A DNA stretch of 64,000 bases from Patiriisocius marinus (GCF_008974325.1 NZ_BKCG01000001.1:372001-436000), one strand, 5' to 3'. Counted from the stretch's first letter, positions 1 through 9,368 are shown. A program made the numbers and translations. The notes: a model not told the origin generated them from the sequence alone.

Positions 1-1
1 C

Positions 2-751
2 CCCGTACTAAATGAAGCAGAAAATATTATATCTGTGCTCAGTCATTTAACTGAAAGCAGCTCTATTGAAACTACTTCAGAAATCATACTAGTTGATGGT
101 GGTAGTGAAGATAACACAGTACAACTTGCATTAGATTTTTCTGAAAGAACTCCATTTTCAATATTCGTTATTTCTTCGGAAAAAGGGCGAGCAAAACAAA
201 TGAATTCAGGTTTTAGAAAGTCAACGGGAAGTATTTTATATTTTCTGCACGCAGATTCGTATCCTCCTAAAAATTTTGATGCATTAATTATCAATGAAGT
301 TAAAAAAGGAAATCCCGCTGGCTGTTTTAAAATGAAATTTGACAGTGATCATTGGTGGCTACAATTAGCAAGTTGGTTTACAAAATTTTCTTGGCGTGCC
401 TGCCGTGGAGGAGATCAAAGTCAGTTTATTACTCGCGAACTATTTGAGGAAATAGGTGGTTTCGACGAAACTTTCATTATTTATGAGGATAACATTCTTA
501 TTAACGAATTATACAAACGAAACAAATTTGTGGTAATTCAGGAATGGATAGGTTCATCTGCTAGAATGTACCAAGACAAAGGAGTTTGGTTTGTTCAATA
601 TCATTTTTATATAATTTATTTAAAAAAATGGTTTGGAGCGGACGCTAATGAATTGTATGCTTACTATCTAAAACATATTAAGGATTGTCGAGTTGCTAAA
701 ATTTCAGCAGAAAAAGCTACACTTTCAAAAAAAGCTTTTGCAGACGAGTAA
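2..751 (+). CDS. Glycosyltransferase family 2 (TIGR04283-like), 5' end outside window
   Basis: This is a GT-A fold glycosyltransferase that probably transfers a sugar from a nucleotide donor; the acceptor is unknown. The frame is open from base 2 and begins PVLNEAENI, the usual first strand of GT2 enzymes, so the true start lies before the window and the GTG at 35 is internal. Visible residues 32-35 are DGGS and 83-86 are HADS, the nucleotide and metal sites of the TIGR04283 subgroup. A GGDQSQF motif follows. There is no membrane segment. About 250 residues are visible, and only a few should be missing. The subgroup is known from arsenosugar-type clusters, but nothing here proves that role. 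Confidence 0.85.
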   Translation, partial: PVLNEAENIISVLSHLTESSSIETTSEIILVDGGSEDNTVQLALDFSERTPFSIFVISSEKGRAKQMNSGFRKSTGSILYFLHADSYPPKNFDALIINEVKKGNPAGCFKMKFDSDHWWLQLASWFTKFSWRACRGGDQSQFITRELFEEIGGFDETFIIYEDNILINELYKRNKFVVIQEWIGSSARMYQDKGVWFVQYHFYIIYLKKWFGADANELYAYYLKHIKDCRVAKISAEKATLSKKAFADE

Positions 752-807
752 CTAATCATTATTCACTTTACTATTAACAATTTGCAAGTAAAACTTTAAT
801 ATTTCCT

Positions 808-823
808 AAACACAATTGTGTTT
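808..823. promoter_or_regulatory. 16-bp perfect palindrome upstream of hemerythrin gene
   Basis: AAACACAATTGTGTTT is a perfect palindrome centred about 48 bases before the hemerythrin ATG. It could be the operator of a dimeric regulator, for example one of the Crp/Fnr type. A weak hairpin ending the upstream gene is the alternative. Confidence 0.35.
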
Positions 824-863
824 TAATTGATTGTAATTTAGAGGAAACTAAAAAACCAACATC

Positions 864-1313
864 ATGCAAAACATATTTGAAGCCATTCGTGCAGATCACG
901 ATATCCAAAGAGACTTATTAGACAAAGCTTTAGAAACTTCTGGGAAATCAAGTGAAAGAAAAGAAATCTGGGACAAACTCAAAGTTGAATTAAAAGGCCA
1001 CGAAACTGCCGAAGAACGTAACTTTTACAAACAATTGATTGATAACGATATGATGGTAGAACATACGCGTCACGGCATTGCAGAACACCACGAAATTGAC
1101 GAATTGATTGAAAAAGTTGATGAATCTGATATGGATAGTAGCGCTTGGCTAGCACATATGAAAGCACTTGACCATCAGGTACGCCACCATTTAGAAGATG
1201 AAGAAAAAGCTTTTTTTCAATTGGCGGGTAAAGTTTTTAACGAGAAACAAAAAACAGATCTCGCAAAAGCATACAACGCTGAAATGGAAGCACAAAGAAA
1301 GGAAATGAGATAA
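864..1313 (+). CDS. Hemerythrin (HHE) domain protein
   Basis: This small cytosolic protein probably binds a di-iron centre that carries or senses O2, or handles iron, NO or oxidative stress. The 149 residues form the all-helical hemerythrin fold. Candidate ligands are His12 in DHD, His46 and Glu50 in GHETAEE, His75/76 in AEHHE, and His104, His108/109 and Glu113 in HQVRHHLEDEE. The gene stands alone between the glycosyltransferase and a convergent outer-membrane gene, with a palindrome upstream and a terminator downstream. The sequence does not show which physiological ligand it uses. Confidence 0.88.
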   Translation: MQNIFEAIRADHDIQRDLLDKALETSGKSSERKEIWDKLKVELKGHETAEERNFYKQLIDNDMMVEHTRHGIAEHHEIDELIEKVDESDMDSSAWLAHMKALDHQVRHHLEDEEKAFFQLAGKVFNEKQKTDLAKAYNAEMEAQRKEMR

Positions 1314-1334
1314 GAAAAATAAGTTTTCAGTACG

Positions 1335-1372
1335 GCACTTTTAGGTTTAATAAAACTTAAAGGTGCTTTTTT
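1335..1372 (+). terminator. Intrinsic terminator after hemerythrin gene
   Basis: A 14-bp stem (1335-1348 with 1353-1366, two G-T pairs) is followed by six T. It lies 22 bases after the hemerythrin stop and just before the end of the convergent Omp85-like gene. Confidence 0.75.
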
Positions 1373-1378
1373 CATATT

Positions 1379-2638
1379 CTAAAAATATTGCCCTATTCCT
1401 ATCACAAAACCCTGAGTTGCATTTTGCGTAACGCCAATACCGTAGTCGACTCTAAAAATTGTATTAAATATTTTTTTATGGATAAACCGAAGTCCAGCTC
1501 CAGGATAAACCCTCAAATTTTGATTGTCGCTAAAATCACCAAAATCACCACCAGGGTTTCTCCAACTTCCACCATCAACAAAAGCATTACCTTGTAATAC
1601 AAACCAACCTTTTTCGAAAAGTGTATGGCGGTATTCTGTGTTTAAAACAATTGCTGCAGTACCACGATCTATGGTGTTCCCTACTCCTCTAATATTTAAA
1701 TTATTATCAACAGCAAATGGAGCAAATGGACTATCATTATTAGTAGCAATACCAAGTCGCAATCTACTTGCCCAGTTTCCCTTTTTACCTACACGCTTGT
1801 AATACACAAAATCATTAAATCCTATTAAAAATTCAGGCAAAGTATCATCTCGACTAGTAACATATTGAAAGTTTAGTATACTCTTAAAACCTGCTACATA
1901 ATGATAAAAACTGCTTACGTTATTGTACTCATAAATTAGCTTATAAAGCAACTTTTTAACTTCTAGATTTTGAGGAACATCTGCACTAGTAGCACCACTT
2001 TTATACTCATAGTTTTCTGTAAAATAATTGATGCCAGCTTCTACTCTATTAGTAAAATTAAATTGATACAAGCTTAAAAGTTCATAGGATTCATTATTGT
2101 ACTTATAATCTGCCGTACCACTTTCTAAAAATACAGGTTCCGATGTTGTTAAATTTTGATAATTGAGCGCCAAACCGGTTTTCTTATTAATCAGGTAAGG
2201 TGCTCTAAAATTAACCCCATAACTGTTATAGATATCTCGTTGATAATATCCTCCAAAAATAATATTTCTCCCTAATCCATTAAATTCATAAAGGCCTAAT
2301 CTATATGCAAATTCATCATCATCTGTAGTATAAATATTCGCAGATGGAATGATGGTAAAATTCTCTTCAACGCCATACACCACTTTAACTGACCCATCTT
2401 CCTTAGCCTGAACTTGAAAATACGCATGCGCTATTGCAGGTAACCGTTTTAATCTTGAAATATCTTGTTCTAGTTGAAGCGAATCTAATTTTGTTGCTTC
2501 ATTGACTTGTGTGATTTTTCTAATAAAACTCGCCTTTGTTTTTTTGTTTCCTTGGATAACAATTTCTGAAATTTGCTGACTCCAAGCACTTGAAGTAATA
2601 ATAAAAAGTAGGATGTGGAGAACATTTTTCACAAGCAC
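1379..2638 (-). CDS. BamA/TamA (Omp85)-family outer membrane protein, short form
   Basis: The product is a predicted outer-membrane beta barrel of the Omp85 superfamily. A signal peptide covers residues 1-20 (cleavage after SAWSQ). One POTRA-like domain follows at about 22-100 (ISEIVIQGNKKTKASFI, typical of POTRA strand 1). The remaining 300 residues alternate as barrel strands and end in an aromatic residue (GIGQYF). At 419 residues it is far shorter than BamA, which has five POTRA domains, so it is not the main assembly factor; it may be a specialised translocation or insertion pore. It is a single gene facing the hemerythrin gene. Confidence 0.75.
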   Translation of the reverse strand: MLVKNVLHILLFIITSSAWSQQISEIVIQGNKKTKASFIRKITQVNEATKLDSLQLEQDISRLKRLPAIAHAYFQVQAKEDGSVKVVYGVEENFTIIPSANIYTTDDDEFAYRLGLYEFNGLGRNIIFGGYYQRDIYNSYGVNFRAPYLINKKTGLALNYQNLTTSEPVFLESGTADYKYNNESYELLSLYQFNFTNRVEAGINYFTENYEYKSGATSADVPQNLEVKKLLYKLIYEYNNVSSFYHYVAGFKSILNFQYVTSRDDTLPEFLIGFNDFVYYKRVGKKGNWASRLRLGIATNNDSPFAPFAVDNNLNIRGVGNTIDRGTAAIVLNTEYRHTLFEKGWFVLQGNAFVDGGSWRNPGGDFGDFSDNQNLRVYPGAGLRFIHKKIFNTIFRVDYGIGVTQNATQGFVIGIGQYF

Positions 2639-2715
2639 TTAGTAGCACAAATGAAGTATTCCTAACAAAAAAAAGGTATAAATACTTTTAAGGACAATTT
2701 ATTTAAAATCTTAAA

Positions 2716-3723
2716 TTATTTAGAATAAAGACTAAAATACCTTTTCAATTCTTCCTCTACAGGTTTATTTTGAGGCGTAAACTGATTGTTTTCAGCACCA
2801 CCAACTTTATCGTGCTCTATAAACCATTTCCAAATAAATCCACCTTTAAACCAAGATTCAGGATATAACTCTTCAATTAGCGCTTTAGTCAAATTGGTTT
2901 GTGCTTCCATATTTATTCCCGGCATAGAGCGATCACTTTTCCAAGGTTCTTTACCTGCAAAATCTACACTTCGATATCCATATTCAGTAAATACAATTGG
3001 TCTCTCATGTATTGTTGAAACTTCAAACAATTCTTTTTTCCAGTTTTGCCATCCTTTTTTTGCTTCTTCAACTGAAGGTGTTTTACTTTCCGAAATTGGA
3101 AAATAGGCGTCAACGCCTATGTAATCAAGTTCTTTCCAGAAAGGCACGCGTTTATATTCATCCCAGTTTGCAGCATAGGTTAACTTTCCTTTATACACTT
3201 TTTTAACTTCTGAAATAAGCGTTGACCAATATTCAGGTCTGTGGTTTATAAATTGTTCTAACTCAGTTCCAATACAGAAAATTTCGGCATTTACTTCCTG
3301 CGCAGCTTCAGCATATGTAAGTATAAATGCTGTATATGAATCTTCAAGTTGTTTCCACTTTTCTTCAGAATCCATTTTTAAATAACCGGTAAACTCACCT
3401 CTCCAAATCCATATTTGAGGTTTTACCATTACTGAAATATTTTGTTTTTGAAGCATGCGTGCATATTGCATAATACCTGCTTTAGTCTCACCAAACCATT
3501 GCCTATCTGTATTATGCATTATTTCTGGAGTTTCTAAATCTTTTATAAACCCAAAAGGCATAACGGTTGCATAATTTGCATTAATTCGTTTAACAGCAAC
3601 CACGTGTTCTTCTGCAGCTTCAATTCCAGCAGCAACAAAACTCACCGCATTTATTTTAGATTGCTGTGCATCGCAACTTGCTAATAACACAAAAGCAAAT
3701 AATAGGAGTATCATGTTTTTCAT
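2716..3723 (-). CDS. GH113-like TIM-barrel glycoside hydrolase lipoprotein
   Basis: This is a surface or periplasmic lipoprotein predicted to cleave a beta-linked glycan. Residues 1-17 form a lipoprotein signal with lipobox LLASC (Cys17). The rest is one TIM barrel. Glu154 in IGTELEQF fits the acid/base and Glu247 in FTEYGY the nucleophile, as in clan GH-A enzymes related to GH113 beta-mannanases. The conserved VKPQIWIWRGEF and GVDAYFP stretches support this. No SusCD pair is adjacent, so it is not part of an obvious polysaccharide utilisation locus, and its substrate cannot be read from sequence. Confidence 0.75.
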   Translation of the reverse strand: MKNMILLLFAFVLLASCDAQQSKINAVSFVAAGIEAAEEHVVAVKRINANYATVMPFGFIKDLETPEIMHNTDRQWFGETKAGIMQYARMLQKQNISVMVKPQIWIWRGEFTGYLKMDSEEKWKQLEDSYTAFILTYAEAAQEVNAEIFCIGTELEQFINHRPEYWSTLISEVKKVYKGKLTYAANWDEYKRVPFWKELDYIGVDAYFPISESKTPSVEEAKKGWQNWKKELFEVSTIHERPIVFTEYGYRSVDFAGKEPWKSDRSMPGINMEAQTNLTKALIEELYPESWFKGGFIWKWFIEHDKVGGAENNQFTPQNKPVEEELKRYFSLYSK

Positions 3724-3789
3724 AAGCTATAAAAGGATGCTAATTTTTTGATTTAAAGATAGGAAGTTAATCTAAGATATTATGCAGAA

Positions 3790-3820
3790 AACCTTTCAGC
3801 TCATTAAAAGCTGAAAGGTT
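3790..3820 (-). terminator. Terminator for barrel protein gene
   Basis: A perfect 12-bp stem (3790-3801 with 3809-3820, 7-base loop) lies 33 bases past the stop of the minus-strand gene at 3853. Four T follow it on the minus strand. Confidence 0.75.
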
Positions 3821-3852
3821 TCATAAATCATTCTGGTAATTAATGCGTTTTA

Positions 3853-4773
3853 TTAGTTGATAATCGCTCTCAATCCTAAACTAAAAGTTTCTCCAAGCCC
3901 TTGAAAACTTTCACCTCTAATAAACTTTCCGTACGATGCTTCAACGTTTAAAACATCAGTTAATTGATACTTACCTCCTAAACCTAATTGTGTATAGTTT
4001 TGAGAAAAATTGTTTCCTAAATCTATTAAAAAAGCTTGTTGCGCATTTACAAAAACAGTCGATTTACTTGTTGGAAAATAACTTAAAAAAGCACTTACTG
4101 GTAAAAACAAACTCTCATTTGCAAAACGTTCGCTTACGTTTTCAGTCAATGGATTTGCATCAATAGCATCTTCCCCAAAGTTGTATCCTAAATCTGCTTC
4201 AGTAAATATTTGCCATTTGTCTCCGCCAAAAGTTTTATCGTAGAAAAATTTAGTTTCCCAAAAAAAACTACGCTTATCTAAATAAGGAGCATTTGCAACA
4301 TCCTCAAATAGTGGAATAAATAACGAACTTGTTATAGAGAAATTTGAAATGCTTGCAAAAGGCTGCACTCTAATTGAAGGCGCAACTGTTGTCAAACCAC
4401 TTCGTGAGTCTGTGGTATTGTCATTAAATGATAATGCATCAAAAGTACTACCGCCAAAGTTATTTGCTCTAACTTGAAAAATAAGTCCCACATTGATACG
4501 ACGATTTTCACTAACTCCTGTATAGACCTCCGTAGTATTTGTAAAAAACGTTTCTCTTGGAATATCTACGCGATTAGAACCTTCATCTGTACGTTCTGTT
4601 TGTGTATAAATACTATTAAAAAATTTAATATCCCATTGTCCTTTTTTCAATAGTTTAGAAGGTGTAAACTCTTGCACATTGCTTAATTCTGTATCTGAAT
4701 CTTCTTGTGCTATAATAGATAAAAATGGTGCTAATAGAATAGCAAAAAGCAATGTAAATTTTAAATTTTTCAT
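3853..4773 (-). CDS. Predicted outer membrane beta-barrel protein, function unknown
   Basis: I chose the ATG at 4773 because it puts a signal peptide (MKNLKFTLLFAILLAPF, cleaved near IIAQ) at the N-terminus; the frame stays open to an ATG at 4806. The mature part (about 285 residues) consists of amphipathic strands and has no cysteine or enzyme motif. The GKYQLTDVLNVEASYGKF stretch near the end and the C-terminal barrel strands resemble flavobacterial proteins annotated as putative transporters or transporter-like porins. No specific substrate can be named. It is monocistronic with its own terminator. Confidence 0.65.
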   Translation of the reverse strand: MKNLKFTLLFAILLAPFLSIIAQEDSDTELSNVQEFTPSKLLKKGQWDIKFFNSIYTQTERTDEGSNRVDIPRETFFTNTTEVYTGVSENRRINVGLIFQVRANNFGGSTFDALSFNDNTTDSRSGLTTVAPSIRVQPFASISNFSITSSLFIPLFEDVANAPYLDKRSFFWETKFFYDKTFGGDKWQIFTEADLGYNFGEDAIDANPLTENVSERFANESLFLPVSAFLSYFPTSKSTVFVNAQQAFLIDLGNNFSQNYTQLGLGGKYQLTDVLNVEASYGKFIRGESFQGLGETFSLGLRAIIN

Positions 4774-4901
4774 AGAATATAATTTTAGTTTTAGGTTGTG
4801 CTTCACTTGTCAACTAAGCAATAATGGGCTTAGCTGACATAGGAAGACTTAAAATGAATTAGTGATTTATTGTAAAATGGTTATTGAATGTAGCCTGAGT
4901 A

Positions 4902-5615
4902 TTATTTAGCGTTTAATCTCCAGTCGTAAGTATAATAAGTGACTTTTGCTCCTGCATCAATTTTATTAGTTCGATACTTATTTAGATAATCCACTTCGTT
5001 TCCATCACGTACAAAATCTTCTTTGTACCATTTGAAGATTTCAGAAATGGCTACTTTTTTACCTGAAGCTTTTATAAATGAGTCGTTATTTAAAGCTTTT
5101 ACCGTTTGCTGTTCTAATTGCTTTTCTAATGTTGAAGGGTTATACGCTTCGGCAATTAATGGAGGGCATCCTTTTGCACCGCAAACTAACACAAAATGAA
5201 AACGAGCATCTTTAAATTTTGCACGCAACATCTTATTTTCAATATCATTTAATGTAATTTTTTGTCCTGCTATCTCATAAGTAGTCTTGTCGAAAAAGCC
5301 TTTTTTATCAAGCGGTGAACTTATTGGAAACTCATTTACAATTCCTTTAATCACCGAAATATTATAAGCATTAATCCAAAACGATTGAAACTCAGTCACA
5401 TTTTTTTCTGAAACTTTAATTCCTTGTGCCTGTTGCATCAATTTATTTAATGCCTCAGGATGAGCAACTATTCCCTTATAATCTACTTTACCGTTTGACA
5501 CATATAACTTAAAAAAAGTATTGGCATCATTAAAAAATGTTTCAGTGGATTGTGCGTATATTATTGATTGGCTTGTTGTAAAAAGCAATGTTAGTACTAG
5601 AAGTATTTTTTTCAT
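4902..5615 (-). CDS. DUF547 domain protein, secreted
   Basis: The 237-residue protein has a signal peptide (residues 1-21, cleavage near IIYAQ) and a DUF547 domain. The family hallmarks are visible: FWINAYN (79-85) and the cysteine-bearing VLVCGAKGCPPL (C145, C150). DUF547 proteins are widespread, and their biochemical role is not established as far as I know; the fold is thought to be cysteine-protease-like. The product should sit in the periplasm or outside the cell. It is a single gene, divergent from the flavoprotein operon at 5832. Confidence 0.8.
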   Translation of the reverse strand: MKKILLVLTLLFTTSQSIIYAQSTETFFNDANTFFKLYVSNGKVDYKGIVAHPEALNKLMQQAQGIKVSEKNVTEFQSFWINAYNISVIKGIVNEFPISSPLDKKGFFDKTTYEIAGQKITLNDIENKMLRAKFKDARFHFVLVCGAKGCPPLIAEAYNPSTLEKQLEQQTVKALNNDSFIKASGKKVAISEIFKWYKEDFVRDGNEVDYLNKYRTNKIDAGAKVTYYTYDWRLNAK

Positions 5616-5831
5616 AATAATATTTTATAGATGCAAGTTGAGTCATTCAAATTTCAGCTTACTTACAACACACATTCTTAAAAATTTCAAAATCCCTTTA
5701 AACTATAGGCTTCCGAAGCCAAAAAAAAATTTTAATAATAAAAACCACACTCTTTTTGTAAAGTTTGTAACTTGAAATACGACTCAGTGTAGAACTTACC
5801 AATACAGTACCCGACTCTTCGGGCAATTAAT

Positions 5832-7136
5832 ATGAAGCATATTGTTATTATAGGAAATGGAATTGCTGGTGTTACAGCCGCAAGACATATTCGTAAATTA
5901 TCAGATAATAAAATCACAATTATTTCTGCAGAAACAGATCATTTCTTCTCTCGTACCGCACTTATGTATGTGTATATGGGACATATGAAATATGAACACA
6001 CAAAACCATATGAGGATTACTTCTGGAAGAAAAACCGTATTGATTTAAAACGTGCTTATATTAAACAAGTACTTACAGAAAACAAAACACTAGTCACTTC
6101 AGAAGGTGAAAAAATGGCCTATGACTCTTTAATTATTGCAACGGGCTCTAAACCAAATAAATTTGGATGGCCTGGACAAGATCTTAAAGGAGTACAAGGA
6201 TTATATTCATATCAGGATTTAGAAAAACTAGAAGCAAATGCTCCAGATAAAGAAACTTGTAATAGAGCTGTAATTGTAGGTGGAGGATTAATAGGAATTG
6301 AGATGGCAGAAATGCTTCGCTCTCGAAATATCCCAGTTACATTTTTAGTTCGTGAAGACAGTTTTTGGAATGGCGTTTTGCCAGCTGGAGAAAGTGGTTT
6401 AATCAACAAACATATACTTGACCATCACATAGATTTACGATTAGGAACTAATTTAAAAGAAATTATTAGTGACGAAAATGGCCGAGCGAAAGCAGTAGTT
6501 ATTGCTGAAACTGGAGAAGAATTACCATGTAATGTAGTTGGACTAACTGCTGGAGTTTCACCAAATATTGACTTTCTAAAAGAAAGTGGTATTGAATTAG
6601 GTAGAGGTGTAAAAGTGAATCGTTTTTTAGAGACAAACATTAAAGATGTATATGCTATTGGTGATTGTGCTGAGCAGCACGAACCTATAGGCATGCGCCG
6701 CCCTATAGAAGCAGTTTGGTACACAGGTAGAATGATGGGCGAAACACTGGCTCAAACTATCTGCGGAAATAGAATTGAATATAAACCTGGACATTGGTTT
6801 AACAGCGCTAAGTTTCTAGACATTGAATACCAGACCTATGGTTGGGTTTTCAGCGAACGTAGCAAAAGTGAGCAAGAGGTACATTTTCACTGGATGCATC
6901 CAGAGGAAGACAAATGTATTACGGTAGCGTATGAAAAAGATTCAAAGCTATTTTTAGGTATCAACACTTTTGGAATTAGAATGCGTCACGAAAATTTTGA
7001 CAAATGGCTGACCGAAAAACGCAATGTCGATTATGTAATAAAGCATCTACCCGAAGCCAATTTTGACCCAGAATTCTATAAGCAATTTGAAAATCAAATT
7101 TTAGCTGCATACAATAATCAACTACAAACCGTTTAA
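5832..7136 (+). CDS. NAD(P)/FAD-dependent oxidoreductase
   Basis: This is a class of pyridine-nucleotide disulfide-type flavoprotein that moves electrons between NAD(P)H and a partner. The FAD Rossmann motif GNGIAG is at residues 8-13, ATGS at 103-106, the NAD(P) motif GGGLIG at 150-155 and the second FAD motif YAIGDCAE at 274-281. It lacks a redox CxxxxC pair, so it resembles ferredoxin or rubredoxin reductases and the nitrite-reductase FAD domain rather than a disulfide reductase. The last 130 residues form an unusual C-terminal region. Ten bases separate it from the membrane Fe-S protein, so they are very likely co-transcribed redox partners. Confidence 0.82.
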   Translation: MKHIVIIGNGIAGVTAARHIRKLSDNKITIISAETDHFFSRTALMYVYMGHMKYEHTKPYEDYFWKKNRIDLKRAYIKQVLTENKTLVTSEGEKMAYDSLIIATGSKPNKFGWPGQDLKGVQGLYSYQDLEKLEANAPDKETCNRAVIVGGGLIGIEMAEMLRSRNIPVTFLVREDSFWNGVLPAGESGLINKHILDHHIDLRLGTNLKEIISDENGRAKAVVIAETGEELPCNVVGLTAGVSPNIDFLKESGIELGRGVKVNRFLETNIKDVYAIGDCAEQHEPIGMRRPIEAVWYTGRMMGETLAQTICGNRIEYKPGHWFNSAKFLDIEYQTYGWVFSERSKSEQEVHFHWMHPEEDKCITVAYEKDSKLFLGINTFGIRMRHENFDKWLTEKRNVDYVIKHLPEANFDPEFYKQFENQILAAYNNQLQTV

Positions 7137-7146
7137 TCCCTCTATA

Positions 7147-8739
7147 ATGAATTCAAAGACAAACGAAAGCATGTCACTTGCTAAACCAAATGCACAGGAC
7201 ATTTCAACAAAGAAAAAAGTAGCATTAGGGATTGGTTTTACAGGCTTATTTATTTTAGTCCTAGCACTAGCAAATGTAAATTTGCCCAATAACGGAATAT
7301 TTTTAGCATTATCATTAGGACTAATTATAGCAGGAGTCGTTATTTACGCTAGAGATGAATACCTCACAAAACTTGAAGGAATAAAAAATGATGAAGCTTG
7401 GTTTAAATCAATTTCATCGCGCGGAACTTGGGGTTGGGTTTTAGGAGTTGTACTCACCTTATTTTATATTGTGCTATATTTTTTCGCTGAATTACTAGGA
7501 CTTGGTACTGATGGCGAACCAAACACCGGACTTATTGCACTTTTCGATCCATTAAGTCAATTATTAAGCGGCAGAAATGCTAGCCAATGGTTTGTTTACG
7601 GAACTTTATATACAGTAGCAATTGTAGCTTTTGGCTATAAGTTTATGCTTAAGTATCGCCACAATAGATACCAACAACTTCGCACAGCATCTGTGATGTT
7701 TTTCCAGATGGCATTTGCATTTTTGATTCCTGAATTTATGTATCGTTTAAACTCAGATGTTCCTTATAACGATATTAAAAATATGTGGCCATTAAACTAT
7801 TATGCTTTTGACCAATGGCGCGTGGATCAGTTTATAAACTCTGGGACAATAGGGATGGCATTTCTAATATTTGGAATTCTATCAATCTTTGTAATTTCTC
7901 CTTTTCTAACATACAAATATGGTAAAAGGTGGTATTGCTCTTGGGTGTGTGGTTGCGGTGGACTTGCTGAAACTGCTGGTGATCCTTTTAGACATTTATC
8001 GTCTAAAAAAATGTCAGCTTGGAAATTAGAACGCTGGTTAATCCACACGGTACTTGTGTTTTCAGTAGTGATGACAACAGCCGTCATTTATACATATTTA
8101 GGATATGACGCTGAAAAGTACTGGTTCAATAAAGACAATTTCTTAATATTTGTTGGAGGTTTTCTAACACTTGTATTTGTTGTAATTATGGTTTTTAAAC
8201 GCCACGAATTAGGAAAAGATGCACGTTATGGAGCCATAGGCTATGCCCTTGTAATAGTTTCATTAATAGCAATGCATTATACAGGAACAACAAACGAAGT
8301 ATTTTACCTTCCAGCCAGCGGAATGCGCTCAGCTTATGGCTTTTATATTGGATCCATTTTCTCTGGTGTTATTGGAACAGGTTTTTACCCAATTCTAGGA
8401 AACAGAGCTTGGTGTCGTTTTGGTTGCCCAATGGCAGCAGTATTAGGGTTTCAACAACGTATGTTTTCTAAATTCAGAATTACTACAAATGGTGGTCAAT
8501 GTATTTCGTGTGGTAACTGTTCTAACAGTTGCGAAATGGGAATTGACGTTAGAGCCTATGCCCAAAAAGGTGAAAACATTGTTCGTAGTTCTTGCGTAGG
8601 TTGTGGAGTATGTTCTGCCGTTTGCCCACGTGGAGTTCTTAAACTAGAAAACGGCTCATTAGAAGGACGTATCAATCCTACAGATGTATTATTAGGAAAC
8701 GATGTAGACTTAATGAAATTAATGAACGCAGATAAATAA
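7147..8739 (+). CDS. NosR/NapH-like membrane-bound 4Fe-4S protein
   Basis: This polytopic inner-membrane electron-transfer protein has 530 residues and about eight hydrophobic segments. CSWVCGCGG (C264, C268, C270) and CRFGCP (C423, C427) follow transmembrane helices, like the CxxxCP pairs of NosR and NapH. Two ferredoxin-type clusters follow: C452/455/458/462 and C483/486/489/493 (CVGCGVCSAVCP). NosR has a periplasmic FMN domain that is absent here, and no nos or nap genes are nearby. Pairing with the flavoprotein upstream suggests electron flow between NAD(P)H and a membrane or periplasmic acceptor. The acceptor is unknown. Confidence 0.8.
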   Translation: MNSKTNESMSLAKPNAQDISTKKKVALGIGFTGLFILVLALANVNLPNNGIFLALSLGLIIAGVVIYARDEYLTKLEGIKNDEAWFKSISSRGTWGWVLGVVLTLFYIVLYFFAELLGLGTDGEPNTGLIALFDPLSQLLSGRNASQWFVYGTLYTVAIVAFGYKFMLKYRHNRYQQLRTASVMFFQMAFAFLIPEFMYRLNSDVPYNDIKNMWPLNYYAFDQWRVDQFINSGTIGMAFLIFGILSIFVISPFLTYKYGKRWYCSWVCGCGGLAETAGDPFRHLSSKKMSAWKLERWLIHTVLVFSVVMTTAVIYTYLGYDAEKYWFNKDNFLIFVGGFLTLVFVVIMVFKRHELGKDARYGAIGYALVIVSLIAMHYTGTTNEVFYLPASGMRSAYGFYIGSIFSGVIGTGFYPILGNRAWCRFGCPMAAVLGFQQRMFSKFRITTNGGQCISCGNCSNSCEMGIDVRAYAQKGENIVRSSCVGCGVCSAVCPRGVLKLENGSLEGRINPTDVLLGNDVDLMKLMNADK

Positions 8740-8776
8740 AGTCAATTATTTACCACTACTTTTTAGTAGCAAATTT

Positions 8777-8816
8777 AAATCTCTCAGGTGATTAAAACTT
8801 GAGAGATTTTTTTTTG
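8777..8816 (+). terminator. Terminator after flavoprotein/Fe-S operon
   Basis: A 10-bp stem (8777-8786 with 8800-8809) is followed by nine T on the plus strand, 38 bases after the stop of the Fe-S protein gene. Confidence 0.85.
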
Positions 8817-8858
8817 TTTTAAAAGTTAGTTCTAAAACATGTGTGCGTCTAATACCCT

Positions 8859-9368
8859 ATGTCAATTAAAATGCATTTAGTTTTTATATTCTTGTTTTTC
8901 TTCGGAAATACGCAATTGGGTTTTTCTTCGGAAATATTAACGGTTGAAAAAACGTACATAAAAGAATATGATACCAACGGAAGGTTAAAAGCTGAAGGTT
9001 GGAAATCAATGGACATTAAAATAGATTATTGGACTTTTTATCATCAAAATGGACAGGTCTTATCTAAAGGGCATTTCAGCAATAATCAAAAGCACGGTTA
9101 TTGGTATTTCTATAATGATGAAGGACAATTACTAAAAGAAGGGCATTTTGAAAATGGTAGTGCAGAAAAATGGTGGATTTTTTACGATATTGCGACAAAC
9201 AACAAAAGCAAGTTTCAATTTAAGAACAATCAAAAAAACGGATTTGCACTACGTTACAATAAAAACAAACTTGTGAAAGCTGAAGAATATCAAAATGGGC
9301 AAAAAATAGATGAATGGACTTCATTGATTGCATTTAGACTAGATAACCCAACCATTTCATTACGATGA
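8859..9368 (+). CDS. YwqK-like MORN-variant repeat protein, secreted
   Basis: A signal peptide (about 24 residues, ending LGFSSE) is followed by four or five repeats of the form YxxxGQLxKEGHFxNGxxxGxWxFY. This is the MORN-variant repeat that annotation pipelines call YwqK-type antitoxin. A toxin-antitoxin role is not supported here; the repeats are a binding scaffold in the periplasm or cell surface. A second ATG at residue 4 would also give a good signal peptide. It overlaps the next glycosyltransferase by 4 bases (ATGA), so it belongs to the glycan operon. Confidence 0.75.
   Translation: MSIKMHLVFIFLFFFGNTQLGFSSEILTVEKTYIKEYDTNGRLKAEGWKSMDIKIDYWTFYHQNGQVLSKGHFSNNQKHGYWYFYNDEGQLLKEGHFENGSAEKWWIFYDIATNNKSKFQFKNNQKNGFALRYNKNKLVKAEEYQNGQKIDEWTSLIAFRLDNPTISLR

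Noticed and set aside
43-294. Minus-strand frame opposite the first glycosyltransferase
   Set aside because: It overlaps a clear GT2 gene and has no domain; it is a shadow frame, like the other frames opposite long genes.
8859-9368. Antitoxin role suggested by the YwqK label
   Set aside because: There is no toxin nearby; it has a signal peptide and MORN-like repeats, and sits in a glycosyltransferase operon.
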